Positions 41,413 to 51,389 of a stretch of 64,000 bases of DNA are shown here, in pieces; position 1 is the stretch's first letter, and each line of letters opens with the position of its first letter. The notes under the pieces are model-generated. The model was not told the origin of the DNA. It was given only the letters and a program-made list of their open reading frames with translations, and ran no database searches. The translations under genes and the position numbers were made by a program. Origin of the DNA: Ramlibacter cellulosilyticus (GTDB lineage: Bacteria; Pseudomonadota; Gammaproteobacteria; Burkholderiales; Burkholderiaceae_C); NCBI RefSeq assembly GCF_014297465.1, contig NZ_JACORT010000001.1, forward strand, positions 1-64,000, in the 5' to 3' direction.

Positions 41413-42687
41413 TCACGCCGGTGCGTCGCTCACCCGCCGGATCGGCGTCAGCACCCAGGCGAGCGCGGCGGCCAGGACCAGCAGCGCGCCCGCGGCGGCG
41501 AAGAGCTGCGGCAAGGTCACGAATTTCATGACCACGCCGGTGAGCGCGGACGACAGCGGCACCAGGCCCATGAAGATGAACATGAACAGGCTGGTGGTGC
41601 GTCCCACCATGGCCGCGGGCACGCGCTTCTGCATCCAGGTGAACACGGCGACCTGCAGGAAGCCGCCGAGGACACCGATGGACAGCATCAGCAACGCGCC
41701 CTGCCAGGCCGCGCCGACGGCGCCGAGCGCCATGCACAGGAGGCCGATCACGGCGTCGGCCAGCAGCAGGCTGGTGCCCAGCGTGCCGATGCGCAGGTCC
41801 GGCCGCAGGCCGCCGGCGACCATGCCCGCGAGCGTGCCCGCGCCGTGCGCGCCGAGCATCAGGCCCAGCGCTGACGCTCCGAGCTGCGGCTGGCTGTTCG
41901 CGAGCACGGGCAGCGCGATGTGCAGCGGACCGAGCACGAGCAGCGCCACGGCGCCCCAGTAGGCGAAGCAGGTGCGCAGCTGCGCGTCCCGGGCAACGTG
42001 GCGCAGGCCGTCCAGGACCGAGCGCCAGAGGCCGCCGGGGGCCGCAGCGCGCGACGCGGGTTCCTGCGTTCGCACCTTCGACAGCGTCCATGCGGACAGC
42101 GCGAAGCTCGCCGCGTCGAACGCGAAGGCCAGCGCCATGCCCGTCGCATCGCGCACCTGCCCGGCGCCGTCGCCGAACACCGCGATCAGCACGCCTGCTG
42201 CGAGCGGCCCCACGAACATGCTCAGTTGCCGCAGCCCCATCATCATCCCGTTGGCGGGACCGAGCTGCGCCGGCGGCAGCGCGTGCGGCAGCATCGAAGT
42301 GCCCGACGGGATGCTGAACGCGCTGCTGATGCCCAGCGCCAGCGACAGTGCGTAGATCGCGGGCAGCGACAACGCGTCGCGCCACACGCCCAGCGCCAGC
42401 ACCGCGAGCAGCACCGTGTTCACGTGCTTGGTGAGCATCAGCACGCGGCGCGGCGAGAGCCGGTCCACCAGGGCGCCACCCACCAGGATCAGCAGCGCGC
42501 GCGGAATGCCGACCAGCGCCAGCACCGTGCCGAGCGCCACGGTGTCGCCGGTCATGCGCAGCACGAGCCAGGGCAGGGCGACCAGCGTGAACTGGTCGCC
42601 GAGCAGGGAGATGGCGCTGCCCGCCATCAGCCAGCGGAAGTTGGGTGCGCGCAGGAGGGCGGCGCGCGCGCCGGGATCGGGTTGCAT
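41413..42687 (-). CDS. MFS transporter (drug efflux, MFS_3-like)
   Basis: A 424-residue major facilitator with about 12 membrane helices. The N terminus LRAPNFRWLMAGSAISLLGDQFTLVALPWLVL is typical of the MFS_3/enterobactin-exporter-like group, and the loop 2-3 motif is VDRLSPRRVLM. It exports an unknown small molecule. It follows the TipA-like MerR regulator by 59 bases on the same strand; such pairs usually form a ligand-inducible efflux unit. Confidence 0.9.
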   Translation of the reverse strand: MQPDPGARAALLRAPNFRWLMAGSAISLLGDQFTLVALPWLVLRMTGDTVALGTVLALVGIPRALLILVGGALVDRLSPRRVLMLTKHVNTVLLAVLALGVWRDALSLPAIYALSLALGISSAFSIPSGTSMLPHALPPAQLGPANGMMMGLRQLSMFVGPLAAGVLIAVFGDGAGQVRDATGMALAFAFDAASFALSAWTLSKVRTQEPASRAAAPGGLWRSVLDGLRHVARDAQLRTCFAYWGAVALLVLGPLHIALPVLANSQPQLGASALGLMLGAHGAGTLAGMVAGGLRPDLRIGTLGTSLLLADAVIGLLCMALGAVGAAWQGALLMLSIGVLGGFLQVAVFTWMQKRVPAAMVGRTTSLFMFIFMGLVPLSSALTGVVMKFVTLPQLFAAAGALLVLAAALAWVLTPIRRVSDAPA

Positions 42688-42746
42688 CAGGAGTCCTCGT
42701 TTTCCTCGAAACGGGACGCACTGTGCGGCCTCACGTTACGTGAGGG

Positions 42747-43748
42747 TCAAGGGGGCGGCGGCACCTGCAGCAGGAAATCGCGCACTTCCCGGCCGAGCGG
42801 CGCGCCGGCCAGCAGGAGAGGGTCGGCCTGGTGCAGGGTGAGCAGCTTGCCGACCTTGCGTGCATCGCCGCCGGCCATGCGCTCCAGCAGTTCCACCCAG
42901 CGCTCGCGCAAGGCGCGCGCCGGCTGGCTCGTGGGCCGCGTGCGCTGCGCCAGCAGCTTGCGGCCGGCCTTCTCGATGGCAGCGAACTCCTCGTCGGGGA
43001 CCATCCGCGCGGGCTTGAAGTCCACCTCGCCGAAGTGGGCCTGCAGCAGGCCGACGCGGAAGGCGATCGCCTGCTCCATGTACGCGATCATCCCGCTGGG
43101 CGGCGCGCCGCGGATGCCATGCGCCGAAGGTTCGGCGCGGTACATGGCGCCCCAGCGGTCCATGCGCTCGAAATCGCCGTCCATCCAGCGCACCATCAAG
43201 GCCGTCCAGCGGCGCGTGAGCGCCTGCGCACGTTCGCTGTCGTGGGCGGCGCCTGCGTCCATGCAGTCCTGCACCTCGGCCTGCAGCGCGAGCCACTCCT
43301 CCTGGATGGTGGCGTAGGACTGCAGGATGTCGCGGATCTCGCGCGCATCGAAGTAGCGGCCATAGGTGGTCATCAGCGACAGGCTGCGCACCCAGTCCTC
43401 CATCGCCGGCGCCATGCCCTTGGCCAGGTGGTCGCGCAGCAGCGCGAGGCGCTCCTTCAGCTCGCTCGCCTGGCGGATCTGCGCATCGAGCTGGAGCATC
43501 TGCTGTTCGAGGATGCGTTCCGGGCTGCCGCCGCGGCCATCGAGCAGCGGGCCGATCTCGGCCAGTGGCAGGCCGAGGTGGCGCAGCGCCTGGATGGCGT
43601 GCAGGCGCGCGACGTCCGCTTCGTCGTACATGCGGTAGCCGGACTCGCTGCGCGCCGAGGGCTTCAGCAGCCCGATCTCGTCGTAGTGGTGGAGCGTGCG
43701 CACCGTGAGGCCCGTGGACCGGGCCAGGGCACCAACCTGGAGGAGCAT
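42747..43748 (-). CDS. MerR family regulator with TipAS-like antibiotic-binding domain
   Basis: A 333-residue regulator. MerR HTH at 1-70 (LLQVGALARSTGLTVRTLHHYDEIGLLKPSARSESGYRMYDEADVARL), a coiled coil around 80-110, then two TipAS-like helical domains (about 115-220 and 235-325), each with a WxxL...RW pattern. TipAS domains bind drug-like peptides in Streptomyces. The tandem arrangement and the adjacent MFS gene point to a multidrug-sensing switch. ATG 43748; the upstream neighbour PsuG is only 13 bases away, so the promoter is unclear. Confidence 0.88.
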   Translation of the reverse strand: MLLQVGALARSTGLTVRTLHHYDEIGLLKPSARSESGYRMYDEADVARLHAIQALRHLGLPLAEIGPLLDGRGGSPERILEQQMLQLDAQIRQASELKERLALLRDHLAKGMAPAMEDWVRSLSLMTTYGRYFDAREIRDILQSYATIQEEWLALQAEVQDCMDAGAAHDSERAQALTRRWTALMVRWMDGDFERMDRWGAMYRAEPSAHGIRGAPPSGMIAYMEQAIAFRVGLLQAHFGEVDFKPARMVPDEEFAAIEKAGRKLLAQRTRPTSQPARALRERWVELLERMAGGDARKVGKLLTLHQADPLLLAGAPLGREVRDFLLQVPPPP

Positions 43749-43761
43749 GGCGCGATTGTGC

Positions 43762-44691
<930 letters not shown>

Positions 44692-44722
44692 GCCGCGAGT
44701 GTGCCCCAGGGCCGCGCGCCGC

Positions 44723-44905
44723 TCAGTAATTCCCGGTCGGGTAGGGGCCGCGTTCCTTGCCGTCGGGGCGCACGCGGTGCTTGTCGGCTTCGGGGTCCGG
44801 GTGGTGGATGGTCGCGTTGCTGCCTTCGGGGACCGGGTCGTCCTCGGGCTTGGGCAGCTCGTGCGGCGGCATCACGTCGGGCGCGGAGGCGGGCTTGTCG
44901 TTCAT
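44723..44905 (-). CDS. Small Pro/Asp-rich hydrophilic protein (60 aa)
   Basis: A 60-residue protein starting [18 protein letters not shown] and ending [11 protein letters not shown]. No hydrophobic core; probably disordered. Weak similarity in style, not in sequence, to the 56-residue protein at 40226. The codon bias is chromosomal and both ends are well defined, so the frame may be translated. Function unknown. Confidence 0.5.
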   Translation of the reverse strand: MNDKPASAPDVMPPHELPKPEDDPVPEGSNATIHHPDPEADKHRVRPDGKERGPYPTGNY

Positions 44906-44966
44906 GGCATGGCCATGTTGCGCGGCCGTGCGCGGGGGCCGTGTCAGGGAGCCGCCCTCGTCGCTG

Positions 44967-45314
44967 TCAGGCGATGGCCGCCGTGACGACCACTTCGACT
45001 TTCCACTCCTTCTTCGCGAGCGCTGCCTGGACGGTGGCGCGCGGCGGCGCGTGGCCGGCGGGCACCCAGGCGTCCCACGCCTCGTTCATGCCGTCGAAGT
45101 CGGCCAGGTCGGCCAGGAAGACCTGCGCCATCAGGATCTTCGTCTTGTCGGTGCCCGCGCGCGCGAGCAGCGCGTCGATGGCGGCGAGCACCTGGCGCAT
45201 CTGGCCGCGGATGTCCTGCGTGGCATCGTCGGGCACCTGGCCCGCGAGGTACGCGGTGTTGCCGTGCACGGCCATCTCGGACAGGCGCGGGCCGACGTCG
45301 AATCTCTGGATCAT
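44967..45314 (-). CDS. RidA family protein (YjgF/YER057c/UK114)
   Basis: A 115-residue protein of the Rid family. The conserved C-terminal arginine motif of true RidA (R in -GARVEI-) is not present: the end reads KEWKVEVVVTAAIA, so it belongs to a divergent Rid subgroup that may act as a specialised imine/enamine deaminase. MIQRFDVGPRLSEMAVHGNTAYLAGQVPDD and MRQVLAAIDALLARAGTDKTKIL are Rid signatures. ATG 45314 overlaps the ornithine-cyclodeaminase-like stop (ATGA), so the two act together, probably removing imine products of that enzyme. Confidence 0.9.
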   Translation of the reverse strand: MIQRFDVGPRLSEMAVHGNTAYLAGQVPDDATQDIRGQMRQVLAAIDALLARAGTDKTKILMAQVFLADLADFDGMNEAWDAWVPAGHAPPRATVQAALAKKEWKVEVVVTAAIA

Positions 45315-46255
45315 GGGGTGGCCCTGGTGGTTTCGTGGACGAGGACGGCGGCGGCGAGGTCCTCCAGCGCCGTGCCGACCGACTTGAAGACGGTGCGCTC
45401 GCCGGCGCTCGTGCGCCCGGGGCTCTCGCCGCGGCTGAGGGTCGCCAGCGTGCCGCGCACGTCACTGGGCGCGATCACGCCGCGTGCCATCGGGCCGAGC
45501 AGCTCGCCGCTCTTCTTCAGCGCTTCTTCCGTGTCGACGTAGAGCGAGGCACCGGCGAAGCAGGCGTCGTCCGCTTCGCGCATCGCCGGGGTGAAGCTGC
45601 CGATCAGGTCCAGGTGCGTGCCGGGCCGCAGCCAGGCGCCTTGGACGATGGGCTCGGTGGCGAGCGTCGCGCAGCTCACGATGTCGGCCTGCGCGCAGGC
45701 GGCCTGCAAGTCGCTGACCGCGGTGGCAGGCATGCCTTGCCGTTGCAGGTCGGCGGCGAGCGCCCGTGCCTTCGCGGCGTCGCGGGCCCAGACGCTCACC
45801 TGCGCGATCGGCCGCACGGCGCGGTAGGCCGCCGGCAGCAGGCGCGCGATCTGTCCCGCGCCGACTACCAGCAGGTGCGCGGCATCCTCGCGTGCGAGCC
45901 ACCGGGCGGCCAGCGCCGAAGCGGCGGCCGTGCGCCGGTGCGTGATGGCGTCGCCGTCGAGGAGCGCGAGCGGCACGCCCGTGGTCCCGTCGTACAGCAG
46001 GTAGCTCGCGTGCAGCCCGGGCAGGCCGCGCGCCGCGTTGGCGGGCGCGATGTTGATGGTCTTGACGCCGTAATACCGCCCCGGGATCCAGGCCGGCATG
46101 ATCAGCGAGGTGAAAGTCGTGCCGCCCGGCACGGCCACTTCGTGCACGTGGCGCGCGGGCACTTCGCAGCCTTGCGCGAAGAGCGCCTGCAGGGCCGGCA
46201 CGAGCCGGTCGAACGGGAGGGCGGCGGCCGTGGCGGAGGCGTCGAGGATCTTCAT
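45311..46255 (-). CDS. Ornithine cyclodeaminase/mu-crystallin family protein
   Basis: A 314-residue Rossmann enzyme. NAD(P)-binding loop VVGAGQIAR at about residue 133-141 and family strings PGGTTFTSLIMPAWIPGRYYGVKTINI and DLIGSFTPAMREADD. Members are ornithine cyclodeaminases, ketimine reductases or alanine dehydrogenases. The RidA gene coupled to it suggests imine chemistry. Start ATG 46255; it follows the MarR gene by 25 bases on the same strand. Confidence 0.9.
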   Translation of the reverse strand: MKILDASATAAALPFDRLVPALQALFAQGCEVPARHVHEVAVPGGTTFTSLIMPAWIPGRYYGVKTINIAPANAARGLPGLHASYLLYDGTTGVPLALLDGDAITHRRTAAASALAARWLAREDAAHLLVVGAGQIARLLPAAYRAVRPIAQVSVWARDAAKARALAADLQRQGMPATAVSDLQAACAQADIVSCATLATEPIVQGAWLRPGTHLDLIGSFTPAMREADDACFAGASLYVDTEEALKKSGELLGPMARGVIAPSDVRGTLATLSRGESPGRTSAGERTVFKSVGTALEDLAAAVLVHETTRATP

Positions 46256-46280
46256 CGCGACCCGCATTCTGGGGGAAGCC

Positions 46281-46796
46281 TCAGCGCGGTCGCAGCCGCC
46301 GCGCGCCGCCGTGCCGGCGGTCCGCCTTCTCCGGCACCGGGCGCGTGGCCGCCAGGCGTTCCGCCGCCTCGGTGAGCTTCTGCAGCATGGCGTCGAAAGC
46401 GTCCTGCTCCTCCGCCGACAGCGCATCCAGCACTTCGCGGTTGAACGCGGCGGACTGCGGCAGCAGTTCGTCGTACAGCGCGCGTCCCTTCTCGCTGAGG
46501 CTCACCTCCGCCCGCCGCGCGTCGCCGGCCACGGCCTGGCGCTGCAGCAGGTCCTTCGCGACCAGCTGCGTGATCAGCGCCGAGACGCGCCCGCGCTCCA
46601 GGTGCGTGCGCTCGGCCAGCCCCGACGGGGACATCGCGCCTTCCTCGGCCAGCAGGGCGATCACGCGCCACTCGCGCCGCGTGATGCCGTACCGGCCTTC
46701 GCACAGGCGCACGACCATCGCGCCGCTCGCGTTCAGCAGCCGGCTCAGCCGGTAGTTCAGGAAGTCGCGCGAGCCGCGCGGGCGGGACAGGGACAT
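46281..46796 (-). CDS. MarR family transcriptional regulator
   Basis: A 171-residue winged-helix repressor. The DNA-binding domain covers about 40-105: ITRREWRVIALLAEEGAMSPSGLAERTHLERGRVSALITQLVAKDLLQRQ and the DARRAEVSLSEKGRAL wing. A basic C-terminal tail follows. It is divergent from the ligAB operon across 94 bases containing a TTCA-N5-TGAA dyad, and is the likely controller of that operon; MarR proteins of aromatic pathways respond to ring carboxylates or CoA esters. It may also control its own downstream genes. Confidence 0.92.
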   Translation of the reverse strand: MSLSRPRGSRDFLNYRLSRLLNASGAMVVRLCEGRYGITRREWRVIALLAEEGAMSPSGLAERTHLERGRVSALITQLVAKDLLQRQAVAGDARRAEVSLSEKGRALYDELLPQSAAFNREVLDALSAEEQDAFDAMLQKLTEAAERLAATRPVPEKADRRHGGARRLRPR

Positions 46797-46828
46797 CAGG
46801 GTTTCTGCGGAGGCCGCGGCGCCGATGG

Positions 46829-46868
46829 TTCAATAGATGAATTATCGGGTCGACTCCTAGACTGGGCG
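46829..46868 (+). promoter_or_regulatory. ligAB promoter with MarR-type dyad
   Basis: The dyad TTCA-ATAGA-TGAA (46829-46841) is followed by TCCTAGACTGGGCG (46855-46868) with -10 hexamer TAGACT (46858-46863), 27 bases before ATG 46891. The 14-mer is identical to that before the acyl-CoA synthetase gene. Both elements lie between MarR and ligA. Confidence 0.55.
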
Positions 46869-46890
46869 GCATCCCTTGAAGCACCAGCCG

Positions 46891-47253
46891 ATGTCCACCA
46901 CCCAACTCACTCCCGGGATCCGCATTCAGGGTTCCGAGGTCTTCGACCTCGCGAATTCCTGGCGCGGGTACCGCATCAACAAGATGTGCAACGCGCTCTC
47001 GCAGGCGCACAACCGCCAGTCTTTCCAGCAGGACGAGGAAGCCTTCATGGCCGCCTACAAGCTGACGGAGGAAGAGAAGCAGTTGGTGCGCAACCGCGAC
47101 TTCTCCGGCCTGCTGGCCGCCGGCGGCAACATCTATTTCCTGCTGAAGCTCGGCGTGGTCACGGGCAACGGCCTCTACAAGATGGGCGCGAAGATGCGTG
47201 GCGAGAGCTACGAGCAGTTCCTCGCCACCCGCAACGACGCAGGAGCCACCTGA
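46891..47253 (+). CDS. ligA: Protocatechuate 4,5-dioxygenase alpha subunit (LigA-like)
   Basis: A 120-residue small subunit of a class III extradiol dioxygenase. YRINKMCNALSQAHNRQSF and RNRDFSGLLAAGGNIYFLLKLGVVTG match LigA; it covers the active-site cleft of the beta subunit. ATG 46891 is used; TTG 46876 lies in the leader. The stop and the ligB start overlap by one base (TGATG), giving tightly coupled expression. The real ring substrate could be protocatechuate, gallate or a methylated gallate. Confidence 0.9.
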   Translation: MSTTQLTPGIRIQGSEVFDLANSWRGYRINKMCNALSQAHNRQSFQQDEEAFMAAYKLTEEEKQLVRNRDFSGLLAAGGNIYFLLKLGVVTGNGLYKMGAKMRGESYEQFLATRNDAGAT

Positions 47254-48101
47254 TGGGCCGCATCATCGCCGGCATCGGCACCTCCCACGTTCCCTCCATC
47301 GGCGGCGCCTACGACCGCGGCAAGACGGCCACCCCGGCGTGGAAGCCGCTGTTCGACGCCTACGTGCCGGTGCGCCAGTGGCTCCGGGACCAGAAGATCG
47401 ACGTCTGCATCATGGTCTACAACGACCACGGCGCCGACTTCTTCTTCGACAAGTACCCCACGTTCGCCGTGGGCTGCGCGGACAGGTACGCGATCGCCGA
47501 CGAAGGCTTCGGCGTGCGGCCGCTGCCGGAGATCCGCGGCGACGTGGAGTTCTCGCAGCACCTGTGCCGCTCGCTGGTGTACGACGAGTTCGACCTGACG
47601 ATCTGCCAGGAAATGGCGGTGGAGCACGGCTTCCTCGTGCCCATGCACCTGTGCTTCGACCCGTCGTCCGACGGCTGGCCGGTGGCTTCCGTGCCGGTGC
47701 AGGTCAACGTGCTGCAGCACCCGCTGCCGACGGCGCGCCGCTGCTTCAAGCTGGGCGAGGCGATCCGCCGCGCCGTGGACAGCTACCCCAGGGACATCCG
47801 CGTCGCGATCATCGGCACCGGCGGCATGTCGCACCTGCTCACCGGCCCGAACTTCGGGGCGATGAACGCGAACGAGGACCAGCAGTTCCTGGACAAGCTG
47901 GAGAGCGACCCCGAAAGCCTCACGCGCATGACGCACGAGGAGATGATGCACCGCTACGGCGTCGAAGGCATCGAGCTGATCATGTGGCTGGTGATGCGCG
48001 GCGCGCTCACGCCGGACGTGAAGCGGATCCACCGCAACTACTACGCGCCGATGACGACGGGCATGGGCCTCATCACCCTGACCGACGCCGACCTGGCCTG
48101 A
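47253..48101 (+). CDS. ligB: Protocatechuate 4,5-dioxygenase beta subunit (LigB-like)
   Basis: A 282-residue catalytic subunit. The Fe(II) ligands are visible as H12 (TSHVPSIGG), H59 (YNDHGADFF) and E241 (EGIELIMWL), with the catalytic base H194 (GTGGMSHLL), corresponding to the LigB residues H12, H61, E242 and H195. It opens the ring of protocatechuate-type catechols at the 4,5-bond. The aldehyde product would need LigC, which is not in this window. Confidence 0.93.
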   Translation: MGRIIAGIGTSHVPSIGGAYDRGKTATPAWKPLFDAYVPVRQWLRDQKIDVCIMVYNDHGADFFFDKYPTFAVGCADRYAIADEGFGVRPLPEIRGDVEFSQHLCRSLVYDEFDLTICQEMAVEHGFLVPMHLCFDPSSDGWPVASVPVQVNVLQHPLPTARRCFKLGEAIRRAVDSYPRDIRVAIIGTGGMSHLLTGPNFGAMNANEDQQFLDKLESDPESLTRMTHEEMMHRYGVEGIELIMWLVMRGALTPDVKRIHRNYYAPMTTGMGLITLTDADLA

Positions 48102-48141
48102 CCCACCCCCGGGCGCGCGAGCGCGCCCATCGGAGACTTTC

Positions 48142-49215
48142 ATGACGACGTTCATCCGGAACGCCTGGTACGTAGCGGCGTGGTCGAAGGAGATCGGCCG
48201 CAGCCTGTTCAAGCGCCGCATCCTCGGCGAACCCATCGTGCTGTACCGCAAGGAAGACGGCACCGCCGCGGCGCTCGTGGACCGCTGCGCGCACAAGCTG
48301 CTGCCGCTGTCCATGGGCCGCCTCGTGGGCGACCACGTGCAGTGCGGCTACCACGGGCTCGAATTCGACTGCTCCGGCAAGTGCGTGAAGGTCCCGGGCC
48401 AGGACCGCATCCCGCCCGGCGCCATGGTGCGCAGCTTCCCCGTGGTGGAACGCTACAACGCGATCTGGATCTGGATGGGCGAGCCCGAGAAGGCCGATCC
48501 CGCGCTGGTGCACCAGGTGCTCCGCCATGGGGAGCCGGGCTGGGCGGTGATCGACAGCCAGTACCAGTACCACCGCACCAACTACCTCAACATCGCCGAG
48601 AACCTGCAGGACCCGGCGCACACCACGTACGCGCACCGCTCCACGATCGGCAATCCGGCGGCGAGCGAAGTGCCCGTGAAGGTGGAGCAGCACGGCAACC
48701 AGGTGGTGAGCTGGCGCTGGACCAACAACGCGCCGCCGCCGCCCATCGACGTGAAGTTCGGCGGCTTCCAGGGCCTCACGGACCGCTGCCAGTACTACAA
48801 CTACTTCGCGCCCTGCGTGTCGCGCGTGGACGTGTGCACGCTGGACGCCGGCCAGGAGCACACCGAGGAGAACATGGACCGCGGCCACCGCGCGTTCAGC
48901 TACAAGTTCCTCACGCCGGAGACCGAAGGCACGACGCACTTCTTCTGGATGCACGTGCGCAACTACGCGGTGGGCGACGACGCGCTGGAGGCGTCGCTCA
49001 TCGAAGGCATGACGCGCACCTTCGAGGAAGACAACGTGATCTGCGGCGCCATCCAGCAGGAGCAGGACGCCACGGGGCTGCGGCAGATCGCCTTCCTCGC
49101 GATCGATGCCGGCCCGTCCCGCGTGCGCCGCATGCTGGAGCAGATGGCCGCCGCCGAGGCCACGCCGCAGGAACCGCAGGCAGCAGGTACGCAACGTGCA
49201 AAGGTGAACGCATGA
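48142..49215 (+). CDS. VanA-like Rieske non-haem iron oxygenase
   Basis: A 357-residue terminal oxygenase. Rieske [2Fe-2S] ligands C49-x-H51 (CAHKLLPLS) and C68-x2-H71 (CGYHG); mononuclear iron ligands H160 and H165 with D157 in DPAHTTYAH. Size and motif spacing fit the VanA (vanillate O-demethylase)/phthalate-type group. It would demethylate or hydroxylate an aromatic acid to yield the LigAB substrate. The VanB-like reductase at 51390 is its electron donor. It overlaps the Bug gene (ATGA). Exact substrate not determinable. Confidence 0.9.
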   Translation: MTTFIRNAWYVAAWSKEIGRSLFKRRILGEPIVLYRKEDGTAAALVDRCAHKLLPLSMGRLVGDHVQCGYHGLEFDCSGKCVKVPGQDRIPPGAMVRSFPVVERYNAIWIWMGEPEKADPALVHQVLRHGEPGWAVIDSQYQYHRTNYLNIAENLQDPAHTTYAHRSTIGNPAASEVPVKVEQHGNQVVSWRWTNNAPPPPIDVKFGGFQGLTDRCQYYNYFAPCVSRVDVCTLDAGQEHTEENMDRGHRAFSYKFLTPETEGTTHFFWMHVRNYAVGDDALEASLIEGMTRTFEEDNVICGAIQQEQDATGLRQIAFLAIDAGPSRVRRMLEQMAAAEATPQEPQAAGTQRAKVNA

Positions 49216-50189
49216 AACGCAGGCTCTTCTCGCTCGTCGCGGCACTCGCCGCACTGTCGTCCGCCGCATTCGTCGCCCACGCGGCGGACGCGCCGTATCC
49301 CGACCGGCCCATCAAGTTCGTGGTGCCTTTCCCGCCGGGCGGCGTGACGGACCGCATCGCGCGCTCGCTCGCGCAGAAGATGTCGGAGTCCATGGGGCAA
49401 CCCGTCGTCGTCGAGAACAAGCCCGGCGCCGGCGCGACCATCGGCACGGACTTCGTGGCGCGCTCCAAGCCGGACGGCTACACCATCCTGCTCGGCGCGC
49501 ATGCCTCGCATGCGATCAACGTCAGCCTGATGAAGCTGCCTTACGACGCGGTGAAGGGCTTCGAACCCGTGAGCCTGCTGGCCACGGTGCCCAACATGCT
49601 GCTGGTGCGCCCGACCTTCGCGGGCAACTCGCTGCGCGACCTCATCGCCGAGGCGAAGAAGCATCCCGGCAAGCTCACCTACACCTCCGCCGGCGTGGGC
49701 ACCTCGGGCCACATCGCCGGTTCGCTGCTCGCGACGATGGCGGGCGTGGAACTGCTGCACGTGCCGGCGCGCGGCCCCGCGCAGGCGGTGCAGGACGCGC
49801 TGGGCGGGCACGTCGACATCCTGTTCGACAGCACCGCGCTCTCCTTGCCGCTGGTGAACTCCGGGAAGCTGAAGGCCCTGGCGGTCACCAGCCAGCAGCG
49901 CTCGCCGGCCGTGCCCAAGCTGCCGACGATGGCCGAAGCCGGCCTGCCGGGCTACGAGGTGCTGCTGTGGTTCGGCCTCTATGCGCCCGCCGGCACGCCT
50001 CCCGCGATCGTGCAGCGCCTGCACGCGGAGACCGTCAAGGCCTTCGCCGACGCCAAGGTGCGCGGCCCGCTGGAGAACGACGGCGTGGACGTGGTCGCCG
50101 GCACGCCGCAGCAGCTCGCCGAGTTCCAGCGCGCCGAGATCGCGAAGTACGCGAAGCTGGTGAAGGACATGGGGCTGCGCCCCGAGTAA
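49212..50189 (+). CDS. Bug/TctC-family periplasmic solute-binding protein
   Basis: A 325-residue receptor with a signal peptide (1-24, AFVAHA|ADAPYPDRPI). Contains YPDRPIKFVVPFPPGGVTDRIAR, VVVENKPGAGATIGTDFVARSKPDGYT and TMAEAGLPGYE. ATG 49212 overlaps the Rieske gene's stop. It probably binds the aromatic acid used by the ligAB operon. No transporter membrane subunits are present. Confidence 0.92.
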   Translation: MKRRLFSLVAALAALSSAAFVAHAADAPYPDRPIKFVVPFPPGGVTDRIARSLAQKMSESMGQPVVVENKPGAGATIGTDFVARSKPDGYTILLGAHASHAINVSLMKLPYDAVKGFEPVSLLATVPNMLLVRPTFAGNSLRDLIAEAKKHPGKLTYTSAGVGTSGHIAGSLLATMAGVELLHVPARGPAQAVQDALGGHVDILFDSTALSLPLVNSGKLKALAVTSQQRSPAVPKLPTMAEAGLPGYEVLLWFGLYAPAGTPPAIVQRLHAETVKAFADAKVRGPLENDGVDVVAGTPQQLAEFQRAEIAKYAKLVKDMGLRPE

Positions 50190-50307
50190 GCCGAATCCGC
50201 GGGCAGCGCTCGCGCGCGGCCCGCATCCCAGGACGCAAGGGCAAGTCGCGGCCACCGGCCGGGACGGGCCGCGTGCGCCCGCAACACGAAGAAGAGGAGA
50301 CAGCCCA

Positions 50308-51381
50308 ATGAAACCGACCCTCCGCCCGCGCCTCGCGGCGCTTGCGATCGCCGCCGCGTGCGCCGGCACCGCGCACGCACAGAGCAGCCTCACCATCTAC
50401 GGCATCATGGACGCGGGCGTGATGGCCGCCGACACCGGCGCGCGCACGGAGTACGAGCTGGCCACCGGCAACCAGGCCGGCACGCGCCTCGGCTTCCGCG
50501 GCATCGAGGACCTGGGGGGCGGCCTGCGCGCGACCTTCAACCTCGAGATGGGCATCGCCAACGACACGGGCGCCTTGCTCACCTTCGGCGAAGCGGCCGG
50601 CACGGTGTTCGGGCGCAAGTCGGTCGTGGGGCTGCAAGGCGGCTTCGGCGAGCTGTACCTCGGGCGCGACTACACGCCCGCATGGTGGACGATCTTCCGC
50701 ACCGACCGCTTCCGCTTCGGCCTGCCGGGCACGACGGCGACGTCCAGCGGCGTGATCGTCACGCGTGCCAACAACGGCATCTTCTACGCGACGCCGGCCT
50801 TCGGCGGTTTCCGCGGGCGCCTGGCGTACACGTTCGGCGCGGAAGTCGCGCAGCCGGACGAGCAGGGGCGGCTCACCGCCGCGTCGCTGGAGTACGCGGC
50901 GGGCAAGCTGTTCGTCGCCGCCGCCGTGCAGCGCCGCAGCGACCTGCGTCCCGGCTCGACGACGGAGACCGCGGACATGCGCGAAGGCGGCGCGGGCCTC
51001 GAGTACGACTTCGGCAGCTTCACGCTCAGCACCGGCTTCTGGCAGGCCAATCCCGTGACCGCCACCGCGGGCGCGGTCGACAAGAGCCGCGCCTTCTGGC
51101 TGGGCGCGAGCACGAAGGTGGGCGTCGGCCAGGTGCAGGTGCAGGTGACGCGCACGCGGCAGGACGTCGTCGGCCGCCCCGAGCAGGGCCATGCGCTCAC
51201 CGCCGGCATCGCGTACGTGCATCCGCTGTCCAAGCGCACCTCGCTCTATGCCGGCTACGGCACCGTGCGCAACGACGCGAACGCGCGCCTGGCGCTCAAC
51301 ACGGGCACCGTGCGCGTCGGCGGCACCGTGTTCGACGCGGATCCGCGCGCCTTGCTGGTCGGCGTGCGCCACGACTTCTGA
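50308..51381 (+). CDS. Trimeric porin of the aromatic-acid operon
   Basis: A 357-residue porin. Signal peptide 1-25 (GTAHA|QSSLTIYGIMDAG), the strand pair TRLGFRGIEDLGGGLRATFNLEMG and a C-terminal strand ending LLVGVRHDF. Placed between the Bug receptor and the reductase genes of the LigAB cluster, it probably eases entry of the aromatic substrate through the outer membrane. A 118-base gap before it contains no strong promoter; AGGAG lies 10 bases before ATG 50308. Confidence 0.92.
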   Translation: MKPTLRPRLAALAIAAACAGTAHAQSSLTIYGIMDAGVMAADTGARTEYELATGNQAGTRLGFRGIEDLGGGLRATFNLEMGIANDTGALLTFGEAAGTVFGRKSVVGLQGGFGELYLGRDYTPAWWTIFRTDRFRFGLPGTTATSSGVIVTRANNGIFYATPAFGGFRGRLAYTFGAEVAQPDEQGRLTAASLEYAAGKLFVAAAVQRRSDLRPGSTTETADMREGGAGLEYDFGSFTLSTGFWQANPVTATAGAVDKSRAFWLGASTKVGVGQVQVQVTRTRQDVVGRPEQGHALTAGIAYVHPLSKRTSLYAGYGTVRNDANARLALNTGTVRVGGTVFDADPRALLVGVRHDF

Positions 51382-51389
51382 GGACGGCC

